Shown here: positions 17,477-25,710 of the stretch, piece by piece
Layout of the letters: the number at the start of each line of letters is the position of its first letter
Numbering within the stretch: the first letter of the stretch is position 1
Origin: Pseudomonadota bacterium
GTDB lineage: Bacteria; Pseudomonadota; Gammaproteobacteria; Steroidobacterales; Steroidobacteraceae
DNA length: 64,000 nt
Assembly: GCA_016720075.1 (NCBI GenBank)
Contig: JADJXW010000002.1
Span: 124,001-188,000 of the forward strand
Direction: 5' to 3'
Program-made: the position numbers and the translations under genes
Notes under the pieces: generated by a model
Databases searched by the model: none
Told to the model about the DNA's origin: nothing
What the model saw: only the letters and a program-made list of their open reading frames with translations

Positions 17477-19154
17477 AGTGGAACACACGCGTCGCCTCAC
17501 CCCTGCGGGCGCAGTCGGCATTCGGCGCGCCGGTCACCAGGAACCAGTCGCCGCGGCTTGAATCGCCCACGAGCCGCGATGAGGCCGACGTGAAGCACGG
17601 CGCCAGCATGTGCTCGGAAACCAGCAGCTGCCGCGAACCATCCGCAGCCAGCCAGGCCGCGGCATCGAAGCTCTCCGCATCGCCTTCGCGAAACCGCCGG
17701 TGCCCGAAATTCACGGTCGGACGCCGCAGGTGCCACAGGAAATGCTCGTGATAGGCCAGCAGTCCAAGCTCGCGCTGCGGATCGGCCATGGATTCGAGCT
17801 TCGCGATGAAATCGCCAGCCGAACGCGCGCCGTCGATGGCGGGGAACACCCACCACCCCGCCACCTGCCAGGCGGCCACCAGGAAGCCGGCCAGGGCCAG
17901 ATGCGCGCCGCGCAAACGCAGCACCGCCACCAGCACGAGACCCGCGGCGCCGATCACCAGCAGCGGCGCAAAGTTACCGATGCCGCCGGCTTCCAGCAGG
18001 CGCGCGCCGCGTGCCGCATCGACATGAACCAGGTAGATCCACAACCCCACGCACGCCAGCGACACCAGCGTGGTGAAACCGGCCAGCAGGCGCTGCACGG
18101 CGGCCTTGCGCCACAGCTCGGGCAGCAGGTAGCCCATGGGCAGCGCCAGCATCGGCAGCGCGGACAGGATGTACAGGTCGCGCTTGCCGCTGCTGGCGGT
18201 GAAGAACAGCAGGTAGACCGCCGCGAATCCCAGCGGCAGCAGCACCCGCGCATCGCGCTGGCGCAGCGCGGCAGCCCATCGCGGCACCAGCCACGGCAGC
18301 AGCAGCACGGCGGGCAGCCACAGCGTGGCCATCACCTGCAGGTAGTACCAGGCGGGCCGATAGTGATGCCACGGATCCACATAGCGACCGAAGGTCTGCA
18401 CGAACACGAGTTCGTGGAAATAGGCGCTCACCCCGGCATCGCGCTGCGCCAGCAGCCACACGGGCACGAGCCAGGCGGCCACCACGGCCGCCCACGCAAT
18501 GCCTGCGATCGACCATGCCGGCCAGGGCTTCTGCCATGCCACTCCCGGCCAGCCGCGCCACACGGCAAACAACCAGGGCAGCAGCACCATGAACGAGAAG
18601 AACCCCACCACCTTGCTGAGCGTGCCCAGACCCGCGGCGATGCCCGCCCCGATCGCCCACCGCCAGCCACCGCCCAGCAGCAGCTGGCGCAGCAGGCAGT
18701 AAAGCGACAGCGTGGTGAAGAACACCAGCAGCGCGTCCAGCTGCGCGCGGCGCGCCTGCAGCGTGAACTGCACTGCGAACAGCAGCACCAGCGCCGCGTT
18801 GAGACCCGCCTCGCGACTCCACAGTCGGCGACCCAGGTCGTAGACCAGCAGCAGCGTGCCGATGCCTGCCAGCAGCGAGGGCAGCAGGAACCCGATGCGA
18901 TGGGAGCCTGTGATCCAGTAGAAAACGGCCTGCAGCCAGAACAGCAGCGGCGGCTTGTCCTGGAAATAGTCGCCACCCACCATGGGGATGAGCCAGTTGC
19001 CGTGGCGGAGCATGTCGCGCGCGATGAGCGCGTACACCGGCTCGTCCGCCGGCCAGGGGTCGCGCAGCCCAAGGCCCGCGCCGAACACCAGCAGCGCGAT
19101 GCCGATGATCACCCACGGCGCGCGATCGACCAGCACCTGCCGCCAGGGATTCAT
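17466..19154 (-). CDS. ArnT-like family 39 glycosyltransferase (integral membrane, C-fold)
   Basis: The ATG at 19154 gives 562 residues with many hydrophobic helices. The first periplasmic loop carries the acidic motif WPADEPVYALIARDML, followed by QDKPPLLFWLQAVFY and QARRAQLDALLVFF, which match ArnT/PMT-type transferases that use a polyprenyl-phosphate sugar donor at the periplasmic face. The C-terminal third is a soluble domain. Being in one operon with GtrA and a GtrB-like enzyme suggests this is the acceptor-specific transferase of a three-component periplasmic glycosylation system. The sugar and the acceptor are unknown. The start overlaps the DUF374 stop in ATGA. Confidence 0.87.
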   Translation of the reverse strand: MNPWRQVLVDRAPWVIIGIALLVFGAGLGLRDPWPADEPVYALIARDMLRHGNWLIPMVGGDYFQDKPPLLFWLQAVFYWITGSHRIGFLLPSLLAGIGTLLLVYDLGRRLWSREAGLNAALVLLFAVQFTLQARRAQLDALLVFFTTLSLYCLLRQLLLGGGWRWAIGAGIAAGLGTLSKVVGFFSFMVLLPWLFAVWRGWPGVAWQKPWPAWSIAGIAWAAVVAAWLVPVWLLAQRDAGVSAYFHELVFVQTFGRYVDPWHHYRPAWYYLQVMATLWLPAVLLLPWLVPRWAAALRQRDARVLLPLGFAAVYLLFFTASSGKRDLYILSALPMLALPMGYLLPELWRKAAVQRLLAGFTTLVSLACVGLWIYLVHVDAARGARLLEAGGIGNFAPLLVIGAAGLVLVAVLRLRGAHLALAGFLVAAWQVAGWWVFPAIDGARSAGDFIAKLESMADPQRELGLLAYHEHFLWHLRRPTVNFGHRRFREGDAESFDAAAWLAADGSRQLLVSEHMLAPCFTSASSRLVGDSSRGDWFLVTGAPNADCARRGEATRVFHYAP

Positions 19155-19876
19155 GCCAGCGCCGCCTGGGCCGCCTGCGACAGCGAGGCGAGTTCCCGCT
19201 CCAGCCGTTGCTGCCACTGCTCCAGCACCTCGCCCTGCGACAGCGCCACGGATCGGTCCACCTTCACTGGCGCACCGATGGCTATCGCGATGCGGCTGCC
19301 CGGCCGGGGCAGCACGAAATCATCCCACCCGAAATGCCAGGCGCTCGATGCCGCAAAGGCCATGGGCAACAGCGGCCTGCCCGAGATCTGCGCCAGCAGC
19401 AGGCCGCCGGGCTTGAATCGATGCGGCGGGCCGGTGGGTCCATCCGGCGTGATCACGGGCGAAACATTCTCATTCACCAGCAGCTGGTAGTAATCGCGCA
19501 GCGCCTTCGCGCCGGTGCGCGTGGAGGAACCACGGATCACCTGCGCGCCCAGCCTGCGCGCGATGGCGGCGGGAACTTCGCCATCAACAGAGGGGCTGAC
19601 GAGGAAGCCGAGCTTCAGGCCCTTCGGCACCTGCAGCAGCAGGTAGCGCGCGCAGAACAGTTCGTGCTGGTGCCAGTAGCACGGCAGCAGCGAGGGCGCC
19701 GCGGCGAGCGCCGCCTCGAGGTGCTGCGCGCCCGTCACGCTGACGATGCGGCAGCTGCGCCACCAGGCACGAATCAGCAGCAGGGCGAGCGGCGTGGCCA
19801 GGGCATAGGCCACCTTGCGCAGCGGCGTCAGCCTGCGCCGGGATACGCGCTCTTCGGGTAGAATTTCGGGCTTCAT
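19151..19876 (-). CDS. DUF374 lysophospholipid-acyltransferase-like protein
   Basis: The ATG at 19876 gives 241 residues. The CYWHQHELF segment stands at the HX4D-like position, and PDGPTGPPHRFKPGGLLLAQ is the DUF374 signature. An N-terminal hydrophobic segment (ALATPLALLLIRAWW) suggests a membrane anchor. DUF374 proteins are related to PlsC/LpxL acyltransferases and are found in lipid and aryl-polyene gene clusters. It heads the minus-strand glycosyltransferase operon. Its start codon overlaps the divergent P450 start in CATG at 19874-19877, leaving no 5' leader between them. Confidence 0.85.
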   Translation of the reverse strand: MKPEILPEERVSRRRLTPLRKVAYALATPLALLLIRAWWRSCRIVSVTGAQHLEAALAAAPSLLPCYWHQHELFCARYLLLQVPKGLKLGFLVSPSVDGEVPAAIARRLGAQVIRGSSTRTGAKALRDYYQLLVNENVSPVITPDGPTGPPHRFKPGGLLLAQISGRPLLPMAFAASSAWHFGWDDFVLPRPGSRIAIAIGAPVKVDRSVALSQGEVLEQWQQRLERELASLSQAAQAALA

Positions 19877-21200
19877 GACGTCTGAAACTCTCCTGCCGCC
19901 CGAATCGGACCAGCGCTTCGACATCGGCTCGACGGCAGATTCGCTCGACCGCATGCGCACCATCTATGCCCAGCTGGGCGATGCCTACCGTGTCTACGCG
20001 CCGGGACGGCAGTCGCACACGTGGGTGTTCAACCACCCGGACGACGTGCGCCGCATCCTGATCAGCAACCACAAGAACTACGCCAAGGGCGTGGGCTTCG
20101 ACCGCATCAAGATCCTGCTCGGCAACGGCATCATAGTGAGCGAAGGTGAGTTCTGGAAGCGCCAGCGGCGCATGCTCCAGCCCACCTTCCACCGCCGCGT
20201 GCTGGCGCAGTTCGACACGCTGATCGCGCGCGCCAATGACCGTCTGCTCGCCGAGTGGGATCGCAAGTGCGAGGCAGGCGAGCCGGTCGATGTCACCGCC
20301 GACATGAGCACGATGACGCTCGAGATCATCCTCGGCGCCATCTTCGGCGATGACCTCGCGGCCATGCATGCCGAAACGGGCGAAAATCCCTTCGCCGTTC
20401 TCACCGAGGAATCCGAGCGCGACCTGCGCTTCGCCTACAGCTTCCACAAGCTGCGGGCCCTCATCGGCAGGTTCGTGGCGCGCCGCCGCGCCGCCGGCGG
20501 CAAGCCCGCGGGCGATGGGCCCGACTACGTGTCGATGATGCTCTCGGCCAAAGACAAGGAAACCGGCACGGGCATGACCGACAAGGAGGTGGTCGACGAG
20601 ATCACCACCATGGTCATCGCCGGCCACGAGACCACCGCCAGCGCGCTGAACTGGACCTGGTTCCTGCTGGGCGAGCACCCGGACGTGGAAGCGCGCCTGC
20701 ACGCCGAGATCGACGCGGACCCGGAAGTGGCCGTGCCGTCGCTGCAGCACGTGGAAGAACTGCCCTACTCCAACATGGTGATCCGCGAGGCCATGCGGCT
20801 GTATCCGCCGGTGTGGGTGATCTCGCGCAAGACCATCGAGGCGGACCAGCTCGGCGGCTTCACGGTGCCGCCCGGGACCGACGTGTTCTTCTCGCCCTAC
20901 TTCGTGCATCGTCACCCGGACTTCTGGAGCGATGCCGAGAAGTTCATCCCCGACCGCTTCGAGCGCTTCGAGGAAGACCGCCCCAAGCTCACCTACCTGC
21001 CCTTCTCCGCCGGCGCGCACCACTGCATCGGCGAGACGCTGGCGATCTTCGAGATGCTGGTGCACCTGAACCGCTTCGCACGCCGCTTCAGCCTGCGCCG
21101 CGTCGACAGCGACCCGGTGTCATTCGAGGCGCTGATCAACCTGCGCGCCACGCGCCCCTTCATCATGCGGCTGTCCCGTCGCACGCGGAACCAACCATGA
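19875..21200 (+). CDS. Cytochrome P450 monooxygenase
   Basis: The ATG at 19875 gives 441 residues with no transmembrane anchor, a soluble bacterial P450. The I-helix oxygen-binding motif is AGHETTAS, the K-helix ExxR is EAMR followed by LYPPVW, and the haem-binding loop is FSAGAHHCIGE with the axial Cys at residue 384. Sequence style (EGEFWKRQRRMLQP) is close to fatty-acid and CYP4-like bacterial P450s, so hydroxylation of an acyl chain is a reasonable guess. No ferredoxin or reductase gene is nearby. The stop overlaps the FAAL start by 4 nt. Confidence 0.94.
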   Translation: MTSETLLPPESDQRFDIGSTADSLDRMRTIYAQLGDAYRVYAPGRQSHTWVFNHPDDVRRILISNHKNYAKGVGFDRIKILLGNGIIVSEGEFWKRQRRMLQPTFHRRVLAQFDTLIARANDRLLAEWDRKCEAGEPVDVTADMSTMTLEIILGAIFGDDLAAMHAETGENPFAVLTEESERDLRFAYSFHKLRALIGRFVARRRAAGGKPAGDGPDYVSMMLSAKDKETGTGMTDKEVVDEITTMVIAGHETTASALNWTWFLLGEHPDVEARLHAEIDADPEVAVPSLQHVEELPYSNMVIREAMRLYPPVWVISRKTIEADQLGGFTVPPGTDVFFSPYFVHRHPDFWSDAEKFIPDRFERFEEDRPKLTYLPFSAGAHHCIGETLAIFEMLVHLNRFARRFSLRRVDSDPVSFEALINLRATRPFIMRLSRRTRNQP

Positions 21201-23161
21201 GCCACCCGACACTCACGGCGCTGATGCAGCACCAGCATCCTGCCGATCGCGCCATCCATTACCACTCGGGCGACAACCAGGTCCGGCGCGTCACCTATGC
21301 CGAGCTGTACCAGCGCGCGCTGGGCATGCTGTTCCACCTGCAGCAGTTGGGAGCCAGGCCCGGCGACCACCTCATCCTGCTGCTGAACAACAACGAGCAG
21401 TTCATCGATGCCTTCTGGGGCGCCATCCTGGGCGGCATCGTGCCGGTGCCCGTGGCCATCGGCATCAGCGACGAGCACCGCCGCAAGCTGCTGCGCATCG
21501 CGCAGAAGCTCGGCCAGCCGTTCATCTTCTCGGACCGCAAGACGCTCGAGCGCATTGGGCAGTTCGTGCAGCAGGCCGGCGATGCCGGGCTGACCACCAC
21601 CTTCGCCGCGCTGCGTCCGCGCGCCTTCGTCACCGAGGACGTGGCGGATCTGTCGAAGGCAGGCTTGGTGCACGAGGCGCGCCCGGAAGACACGGCCTTC
21701 ATCCAGTTCTCCTCCGGTTCCACCAGCGAACCGAAGGGCGTGGTGCTGACGCACGCCAACCTGATGGCCCACAGCCAGTCCGTGAACCAGGCCGGCGGCT
21801 TCAACGAGAACGACGTTAGCCTGTCGTGGATGCCGCTCACGCACGACATGGGTCTGATCGGCTTCCACCTGGTGATGTTCGCTGCGCGCGTCAACGCGCA
21901 CCTGATGCCCACGGAGTTGTTCGTGCGCCGGCCGCTGCTGTGGCTGGCCATCGCAAGCAGCGTGCGCGCCACCATCCTGTGCTCGCCGAACTTCGGCTAC
22001 CGGCATTACCTCAAGGTGCTGGATGACCGCTCGCCCGGCAGCCTCGATCTGTCGCCCGTGCGGCTGATCTTCAACGGCGCCGAACCGATCTCGGTGGAAC
22101 TGTGCGAGGAGTTCCTCGCGCGCCTGTCCGGCCTGGGCCTCAAGCGCGCAGCGATGTTCCCGGTCTATGGCCTGGCCGAAGCCTCGCTCGCGGTCACCTT
22201 CCCGCCCACGGGCAGGCACTACCGCACGCTGCTGCTGGATCGCCATCACCTTGGCGTGGGCTCGCGCGCGCAGGTCGTGGGCACTGGCAGCCGCGATGCG
22301 GTGGCGCTGGTGTCGGTGGGGCAGCCCATTCCGCGCTGCGAGCTGCGCATCTGCGCCGACGACGACACGCCGCTGCCCGATGGCAGCATCGGCCATATCC
22401 ATATCCGGGGCGAGAATGTCACCGGCGGCTATTTCAGGGAGCCGGACATCAACGCCGCCACCTTCACGCGTGACGGCTGGCTGCGCACCGGCGACCTGGG
22501 CCTGCTGCTGGATGGCGAGACCTACATCACCGGTCGCGCGAAGGAAATCCTTTTCGTCAACGGCCAGAACTACTATCCGCACGACCTGGAGGCCATCGCG
22601 CAGCATGCAGCTGGCATGGAACTGGGCAAGGTGGTGGTGGCCGGCGTGCGCCCGCCGGGCGCCGAAACCGACCAGCTCACCGTGTTCGCGCTCTACCGCG
22701 GTGAACCGGCAGGGTTTCCGGCGCTGGCCACCGAGATCACGCGCCTCATCAACGAGCAGTCGGGCCTGGAAGTGGCGCAGGTGGTGCCGGTGCGGCGCAT
22801 CCCGAAGACCACCAGTGGCAAGATCCAGCGCCACCTGCTGGAGCAACAGCTCATCGACGGCGAGTTCGCGGCGGACCAGGCCGAGGTAAGCCGCCACGCT
22901 CCCGCATACGCCGGCGGTGCCGCCCGCACTGCGGATTCCATCGAGTCTCGCCTGCTCGGCATCTGCAATGGCGTGCTTGCCGGTCGCAGCATCGGTCCCG
23001 ATGACAACCTGTTCGAGATCGGCGCCAGCTCGCTGAAGCTGATCGAGATCCACGAACAGATCGACCGGGAATATCCCGGCGTGGTGGACCTGACCGAGCT
23101 GTTCGACCACCCCACGGTGGCGGCGCTGGCCCGGCACCTCGCGGCCAAATCAGGCGGCTAG
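21197..23161 (+). CDS. Fatty-acyl-AMP ligase (FAAL-like) fused to a C-terminal acyl carrier domain
   Basis: The ATG at 21197 gives 654 residues. The adenylation domain occupies about 1-560: P-loop FIQFSSGSTSEPKGVVLTH, MPLTHDMGLIGFHL, SPNFGYRHYLK, FNGAEPIS, YGLAEASLAVTFPP, GWLRTGDLG, and the C-terminal lysine region PKTTSGKIQRH. The MPLTHDMGLIG and FNGAEP segments are more FAAL-like than acyl-CoA-synthetase-like. Residues about 580-650 are a carrier domain with the phosphopantetheine serine in GASSLKLIE (Ser612). It should activate a fatty or aryl acid as the AMP ester and load it on its own carrier. No ketosynthase or other PKS/NRPS module is present, so the loaded chain must leave through another enzyme. 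Coupled to the P450 by ATGA; its stop overlaps the convergent acyltransferase stop in CTAG. Confidence 0.92.
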   Translation: MSHPTLTALMQHQHPADRAIHYHSGDNQVRRVTYAELYQRALGMLFHLQQLGARPGDHLILLLNNNEQFIDAFWGAILGGIVPVPVAIGISDEHRRKLLRIAQKLGQPFIFSDRKTLERIGQFVQQAGDAGLTTTFAALRPRAFVTEDVADLSKAGLVHEARPEDTAFIQFSSGSTSEPKGVVLTHANLMAHSQSVNQAGGFNENDVSLSWMPLTHDMGLIGFHLVMFAARVNAHLMPTELFVRRPLLWLAIASSVRATILCSPNFGYRHYLKVLDDRSPGSLDLSPVRLIFNGAEPISVELCEEFLARLSGLGLKRAAMFPVYGLAEASLAVTFPPTGRHYRTLLLDRHHLGVGSRAQVVGTGSRDAVALVSVGQPIPRCELRICADDDTPLPDGSIGHIHIRGENVTGGYFREPDINAATFTRDGWLRTGDLGLLLDGETYITGRAKEILFVNGQNYYPHDLEAIAQHAAGMELGKVVVAGVRPPGAETDQLTVFALYRGEPAGFPALATEITRLINEQSGLEVAQVVPVRRIPKTTSGKIQRHLLEQQLIDGEFAADQAEVSRHAPAYAGGAARTADSIESRLLGICNGVLAGRSIGPDDNLFEIGASSLKLIEIHEQIDREYPGVVDLTELFDHPTVAALARHLAAKSGG

Positions 23162-24057
23162 GAAACCTCTGCGGCGCCAGCCGGCCGGACATGCTTCCAG
23201 CGCCGGTGGCCCCAGGTCCATTCGGACGGGGCCGCCAGCAGGTCCGTCTCCACGAGCCGCGCGTAGCGCTCGGTGAATTCCCCGGGCGCAAGCGCAGCGC
23301 TGCCCTCGGCCAATGGCAGGCACTCGGCCACGTAGCGGCCGCGACGCACCCGGCGCAGCGATACATAGACCGCGTCGTAGCGCGTGGCCCGCGCCATCTG
23401 CTCAGGGCCCGCGTAGAACGCCGTGTCGCGTCCGAGAAAAGTCAGCCAGCGCTGGTGCTCGCTGGTGCGCGGCGACTGGTCGGCGAGCATCGCGATCACG
23501 CGCACTTCGCGCCGGCGCTGCAGCAGGTCGGAAAGCAGGTCCTTCGCGGGCACCAGGTTCACGCCCCAGCGCTGGCGCATCGCGCACAGCACCCGGTCGG
23601 CGGCCGCGGACTTCATCGGCTTGTAGGCCACATCGACCGGGAATCCCAGCGTGGCGGCCATCGCATACATTCCCCAGTCCCAGTTCGACTGATGCGAGGC
23701 GAGCAGCAGCACCGGACGACCGAGCGCCAGCCGCTCGCGCAACAGCGACAGGTTGCGGAACTCCACCCGGTCCAGCAGTTCCTCGCGGCTCATGCGGGTG
23801 GCGGCAATCATCTCCGCGGCCATCTGGCCGAAATGCTGATAGTTCGCAACGGCGATCCCATGCCGCTGCCGCGCGTCCTGCTGCGGGAACGCCGTGTCCA
23901 GGTTCAGCACGGTGACCCGCCAGCGAAAGCGCACTGCCACGCGCACCAGCCACGCCAGCGCCGCAAACAGCGCATAGAGCAACGGCAGCGGCAGCGCGGC
24001 GAGGCCGCGCACCCACCATGGAAATGCCGGCGAAGTCGTTGCGGGGGTGGCGGTCAT
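23158..24057 (-). CDS. LpxL/HtrB-family lipid acyltransferase
   Basis: This 299-residue protein has an N-terminal hydrophobic segment (ALPLPLLYALFAALAWLVRVAV), the catalytic HX4D motif in ASHQSNWDWG, and the downstream MLADQSP segment of the family. LpxL-type enzymes transfer acyl chains from acyl-ACP to lipid A precursors on the inner face of the inner membrane. This copy is not beside other lpx genes. Its position against a FAAL with its own carrier domain suggests that carrier as a possible acyl donor, which is an inference. It is convergent with the FAAL gene and divergent from the aldehyde dehydrogenase. Confidence 0.88.
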   Translation of the reverse strand: MTATPATTSPAFPWWVRGLAALPLPLLYALFAALAWLVRVAVRFRWRVTVLNLDTAFPQQDARQRHGIAVANYQHFGQMAAEMIAATRMSREELLDRVEFRNLSLLRERLALGRPVLLLASHQSNWDWGMYAMAATLGFPVDVAYKPMKSAAADRVLCAMRQRWGVNLVPAKDLLSDLLQRRREVRVIAMLADQSPRTSEHQRWLTFLGRDTAFYAGPEQMARATRYDAVYVSLRRVRRGRYVAECLPLAEGSAALAPGEFTERYARLVETDLLAAPSEWTWGHRRWKHVRPAGAAEVS

Positions 24058-24083
24058 TGAGCGGCGATATTAGATGCTATGCT
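24057..24083 (+). promoter_or_regulatory. Candidate promoter of the aldehyde dehydrogenase gene
   Basis: TTGAGC at 24057-24062 and an extended -10 (TGC-TATGCT, -10 hexamer 24078-24083) are separated by 15 nt. The short spacing makes this tentative. The transcript would have a leader of about 50 nt before the ATG at 24141. Confidence 0.35.
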
Positions 24084-24140
24084 CGCGCCTCTTCCAGCCG
24101 GGGGACGCTCGGCACAGGACACCGAACGGGAAAAACAGAC

Positions 24141-25595
24141 ATGAACGAAATCAAACTGCAGATCGGCGGCAAGGACGTGGCGGCGAACAGTGGCGCCACC
24201 TTCGAGCGCAAGAGCCCGATCACCGGCGCCGTGGTCAGCACCTGCGCGGCCGCGTCGGCCGCCGATGCCCGCGCCGCCTGCGATGCCGCCGCCAAGGCCT
24301 TTCCGGCCTGGTCCGCGCTGGGCCCCAACGCCCGCCGCAAGTTCCTGATGGAGGCCGCGGCCAAACTGCGCGCGCACGGCGCGGATTTCTCGCGACTGTG
24401 CGTCGAGGAAACCGGCGCCATCGCCGGCTGGGGCCACTTCAATACCGGCTTCGCCGCGACGCTGCTCGAGGAGGCCGCCGCGATGACCACGCAGGTCATC
24501 GGCGAGACGCTGCCCTCCGATGTGCCGGGCACCTTCGCCATGGGCGTGCGCCAGGCCGCCGGCGTTTGCGTGGGCATGGCGCCGTGGAACGCGCCGGTCA
24601 TCCTGGGCGTGCGCGCGATCGCCGCGCCGCTGGCCTGCGGCAACACCGTGGTGCTCAAGGCCTCGGAACTGTGCCCGGCCGTGCACCGCCTGATCGTCGA
24701 CTGCTTCAACGAGGCGGGCCTGCCCGCGGGCGTGGTGAATTTCGTCGCGCACTCGGCTGCCGACGCGCCAGCCGTGGTCGAGGCGCTGATCGCGCATCCG
24801 GCCGTGAAGCGCGTGAACTTCACCGGTTCCAGCCGCGTGGGCCGCATCATCGGCGAACTGTCCGGCAAGCACCTGAAGCCCTGCCTGCTCGAACTGGGCG
24901 GCAAGGCGCCGCTGCTGATCCTCGACGACGCGGACCTGGAAGAAGCCGTGGCGGCCGCCGCCTTCGGCGCGTTCATGCACCAGGGCCAGATCTGCATGTC
25001 CACCGAGCGCATCATCGTCACCGCCGGCATCGCCGATGAATTCCTCAAGCGCTTCGTCGCCAAGGTGAAGACGCTGCAGGTGGGCGACCCCACCAAGGGC
25101 AACTTCCCCATCGGCGCCTGCGTCGACGCGAAAACCGTGGACCATGTGAAGGCGCTGATCACGGATGCCACGGCCAAGGGCGCGAAGGTGCTCACCGGCG
25201 GCACCGGCAGCGGTGGCGCGTTCTTCGAGCCCACCGTGGTCGATGGCGTCACCAAGGGCATGCGCATCTATGGCGAGGAATCCTTCGGCCCCGTCGTCGG
25301 CGTGCTGCGCGCCCGCGACACGGAACACGCGGTGGAACTGGCCAACGACTGCGAATACGGACTTTCGGCTGCCGTATTCAGCCGCAACATCAACACTGCG
25401 CTGTCGGTGGCCCAGCGCATCGACTCGGGAATCTGTCACATCAACAGCCCCACGGTGCAGGACGAGGCGCAGATGCCCTTCGGCGGCACCAAGGCCAGCG
25501 GCGTGGGCCGGTTTGGCGGCAAGGCCGGCGTCGCCGAGTTCACCGACCTGCGCTGGATCAGCATCTCCACCCAGCACCGCCACTACCCGATCTGA
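24141..25595 (+). CDS. NAD(P)-dependent aldehyde dehydrogenase, salicylaldehyde/vanillin dehydrogenase-like
   Basis: The ATG at 24141 gives 484 residues; the longer open frame upstream is not needed. Motifs: MAPWNAPVILGVRAIAAPL (cofactor site), FTGSSRVG, LELGGKAPL with the general-base Glu, and HQGQICMSTER with the catalytic Cys. The C-terminal segment NSPTVQDEAQMPFGGTKASG with FGGKAGVAEFTDLRW is typical of NahF/vanillin dehydrogenase-like ALDHs. It oxidises an aldehyde to a carboxylic acid. It could supply acids to the neighbouring acyl-AMP ligase or act in aromatic catabolism; no other catabolic genes are nearby. Confidence 0.93.
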   Translation: MNEIKLQIGGKDVAANSGATFERKSPITGAVVSTCAAASAADARAACDAAAKAFPAWSALGPNARRKFLMEAAAKLRAHGADFSRLCVEETGAIAGWGHFNTGFAATLLEEAAAMTTQVIGETLPSDVPGTFAMGVRQAAGVCVGMAPWNAPVILGVRAIAAPLACGNTVVLKASELCPAVHRLIVDCFNEAGLPAGVVNFVAHSAADAPAVVEALIAHPAVKRVNFTGSSRVGRIIGELSGKHLKPCLLELGGKAPLLILDDADLEEAVAAAAFGAFMHQGQICMSTERIIVTAGIADEFLKRFVAKVKTLQVGDPTKGNFPIGACVDAKTVDHVKALITDATAKGAKVLTGGTGSGGAFFEPTVVDGVTKGMRIYGEESFGPVVGVLRARDTEHAVELANDCEYGLSAAVFSRNINTALSVAQRIDSGICHINSPTVQDEAQMPFGGTKASGVGRFGGKAGVAEFTDLRWISISTQHRHYPI

Positions 25596-25610
25596 GGCGC
25601 AAAGCGCTCC

Positions 25611-25630
25611 GCCACGCCCCGGCGCGTGGC
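25611..25630 (+). terminator. Possible terminator hairpin after the aldehyde dehydrogenase gene
   Basis: GCCACGC (25611-25617) pairs with GCGTGGC (25624-25630) around a 6-nt loop, 16 nt after the stop codon. Only a broken T run (CTTTGTTC) follows, so termination may be weak. Confidence 0.4.
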
Positions 25631-25646
25631 TTCAGGCTTTGTTCAG

Positions 25647-25695
25647 GGGACGGTTTGTTACAATCGCGACGAGTTCGCAATTGCCAAACCGTCCC
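25647..25695. repeat. 11-bp perfect inverted repeat enclosing a -10-like element, upstream of the cytochrome c gene
   Basis: GGGACGGTTTG (25647-25657) and CAAACCGTCCC (25685-25695) are exact reverse complements separated by 27 nt. The spacer is itself partly palindromic (AATCGCGA, CGAG, TTCGCAATT). A good -10, TACAAT, lies at 25659-25664 just inside the left arm, and the right arm ends one base before the Shine-Dalgarno GGAG of the gene at 25711. It may be an operator or an RNA structure that hides the ribosome-binding site. Confidence 0.6.
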
Positions 25696-25710
25696 GGAGA
25701 ACACAAGTCC

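Noticed and set aside
20993..23137. 714-codon open frame on minus, opposite the FAAL gene
   Set aside because: Shadow of the FAAL/P450 codons; composition is random-like and the plus-strand protein is certain.
16095..24057. Aryl-polyene or flexirubin pigment cluster
   Set aside because: Acyltransferases, a GT2 and an AMP-ligase are present, but no ketosynthase, ketoreductase, dehydratase or ammonia-lyase gene.
24141..25595. Aldehyde dehydrogenase as part of an aromatic degradation cluster
   Set aside because: No dioxygenase, demethylase or ring-cleavage genes are nearby; only sequence resemblance to NahF/Vdh supports it.
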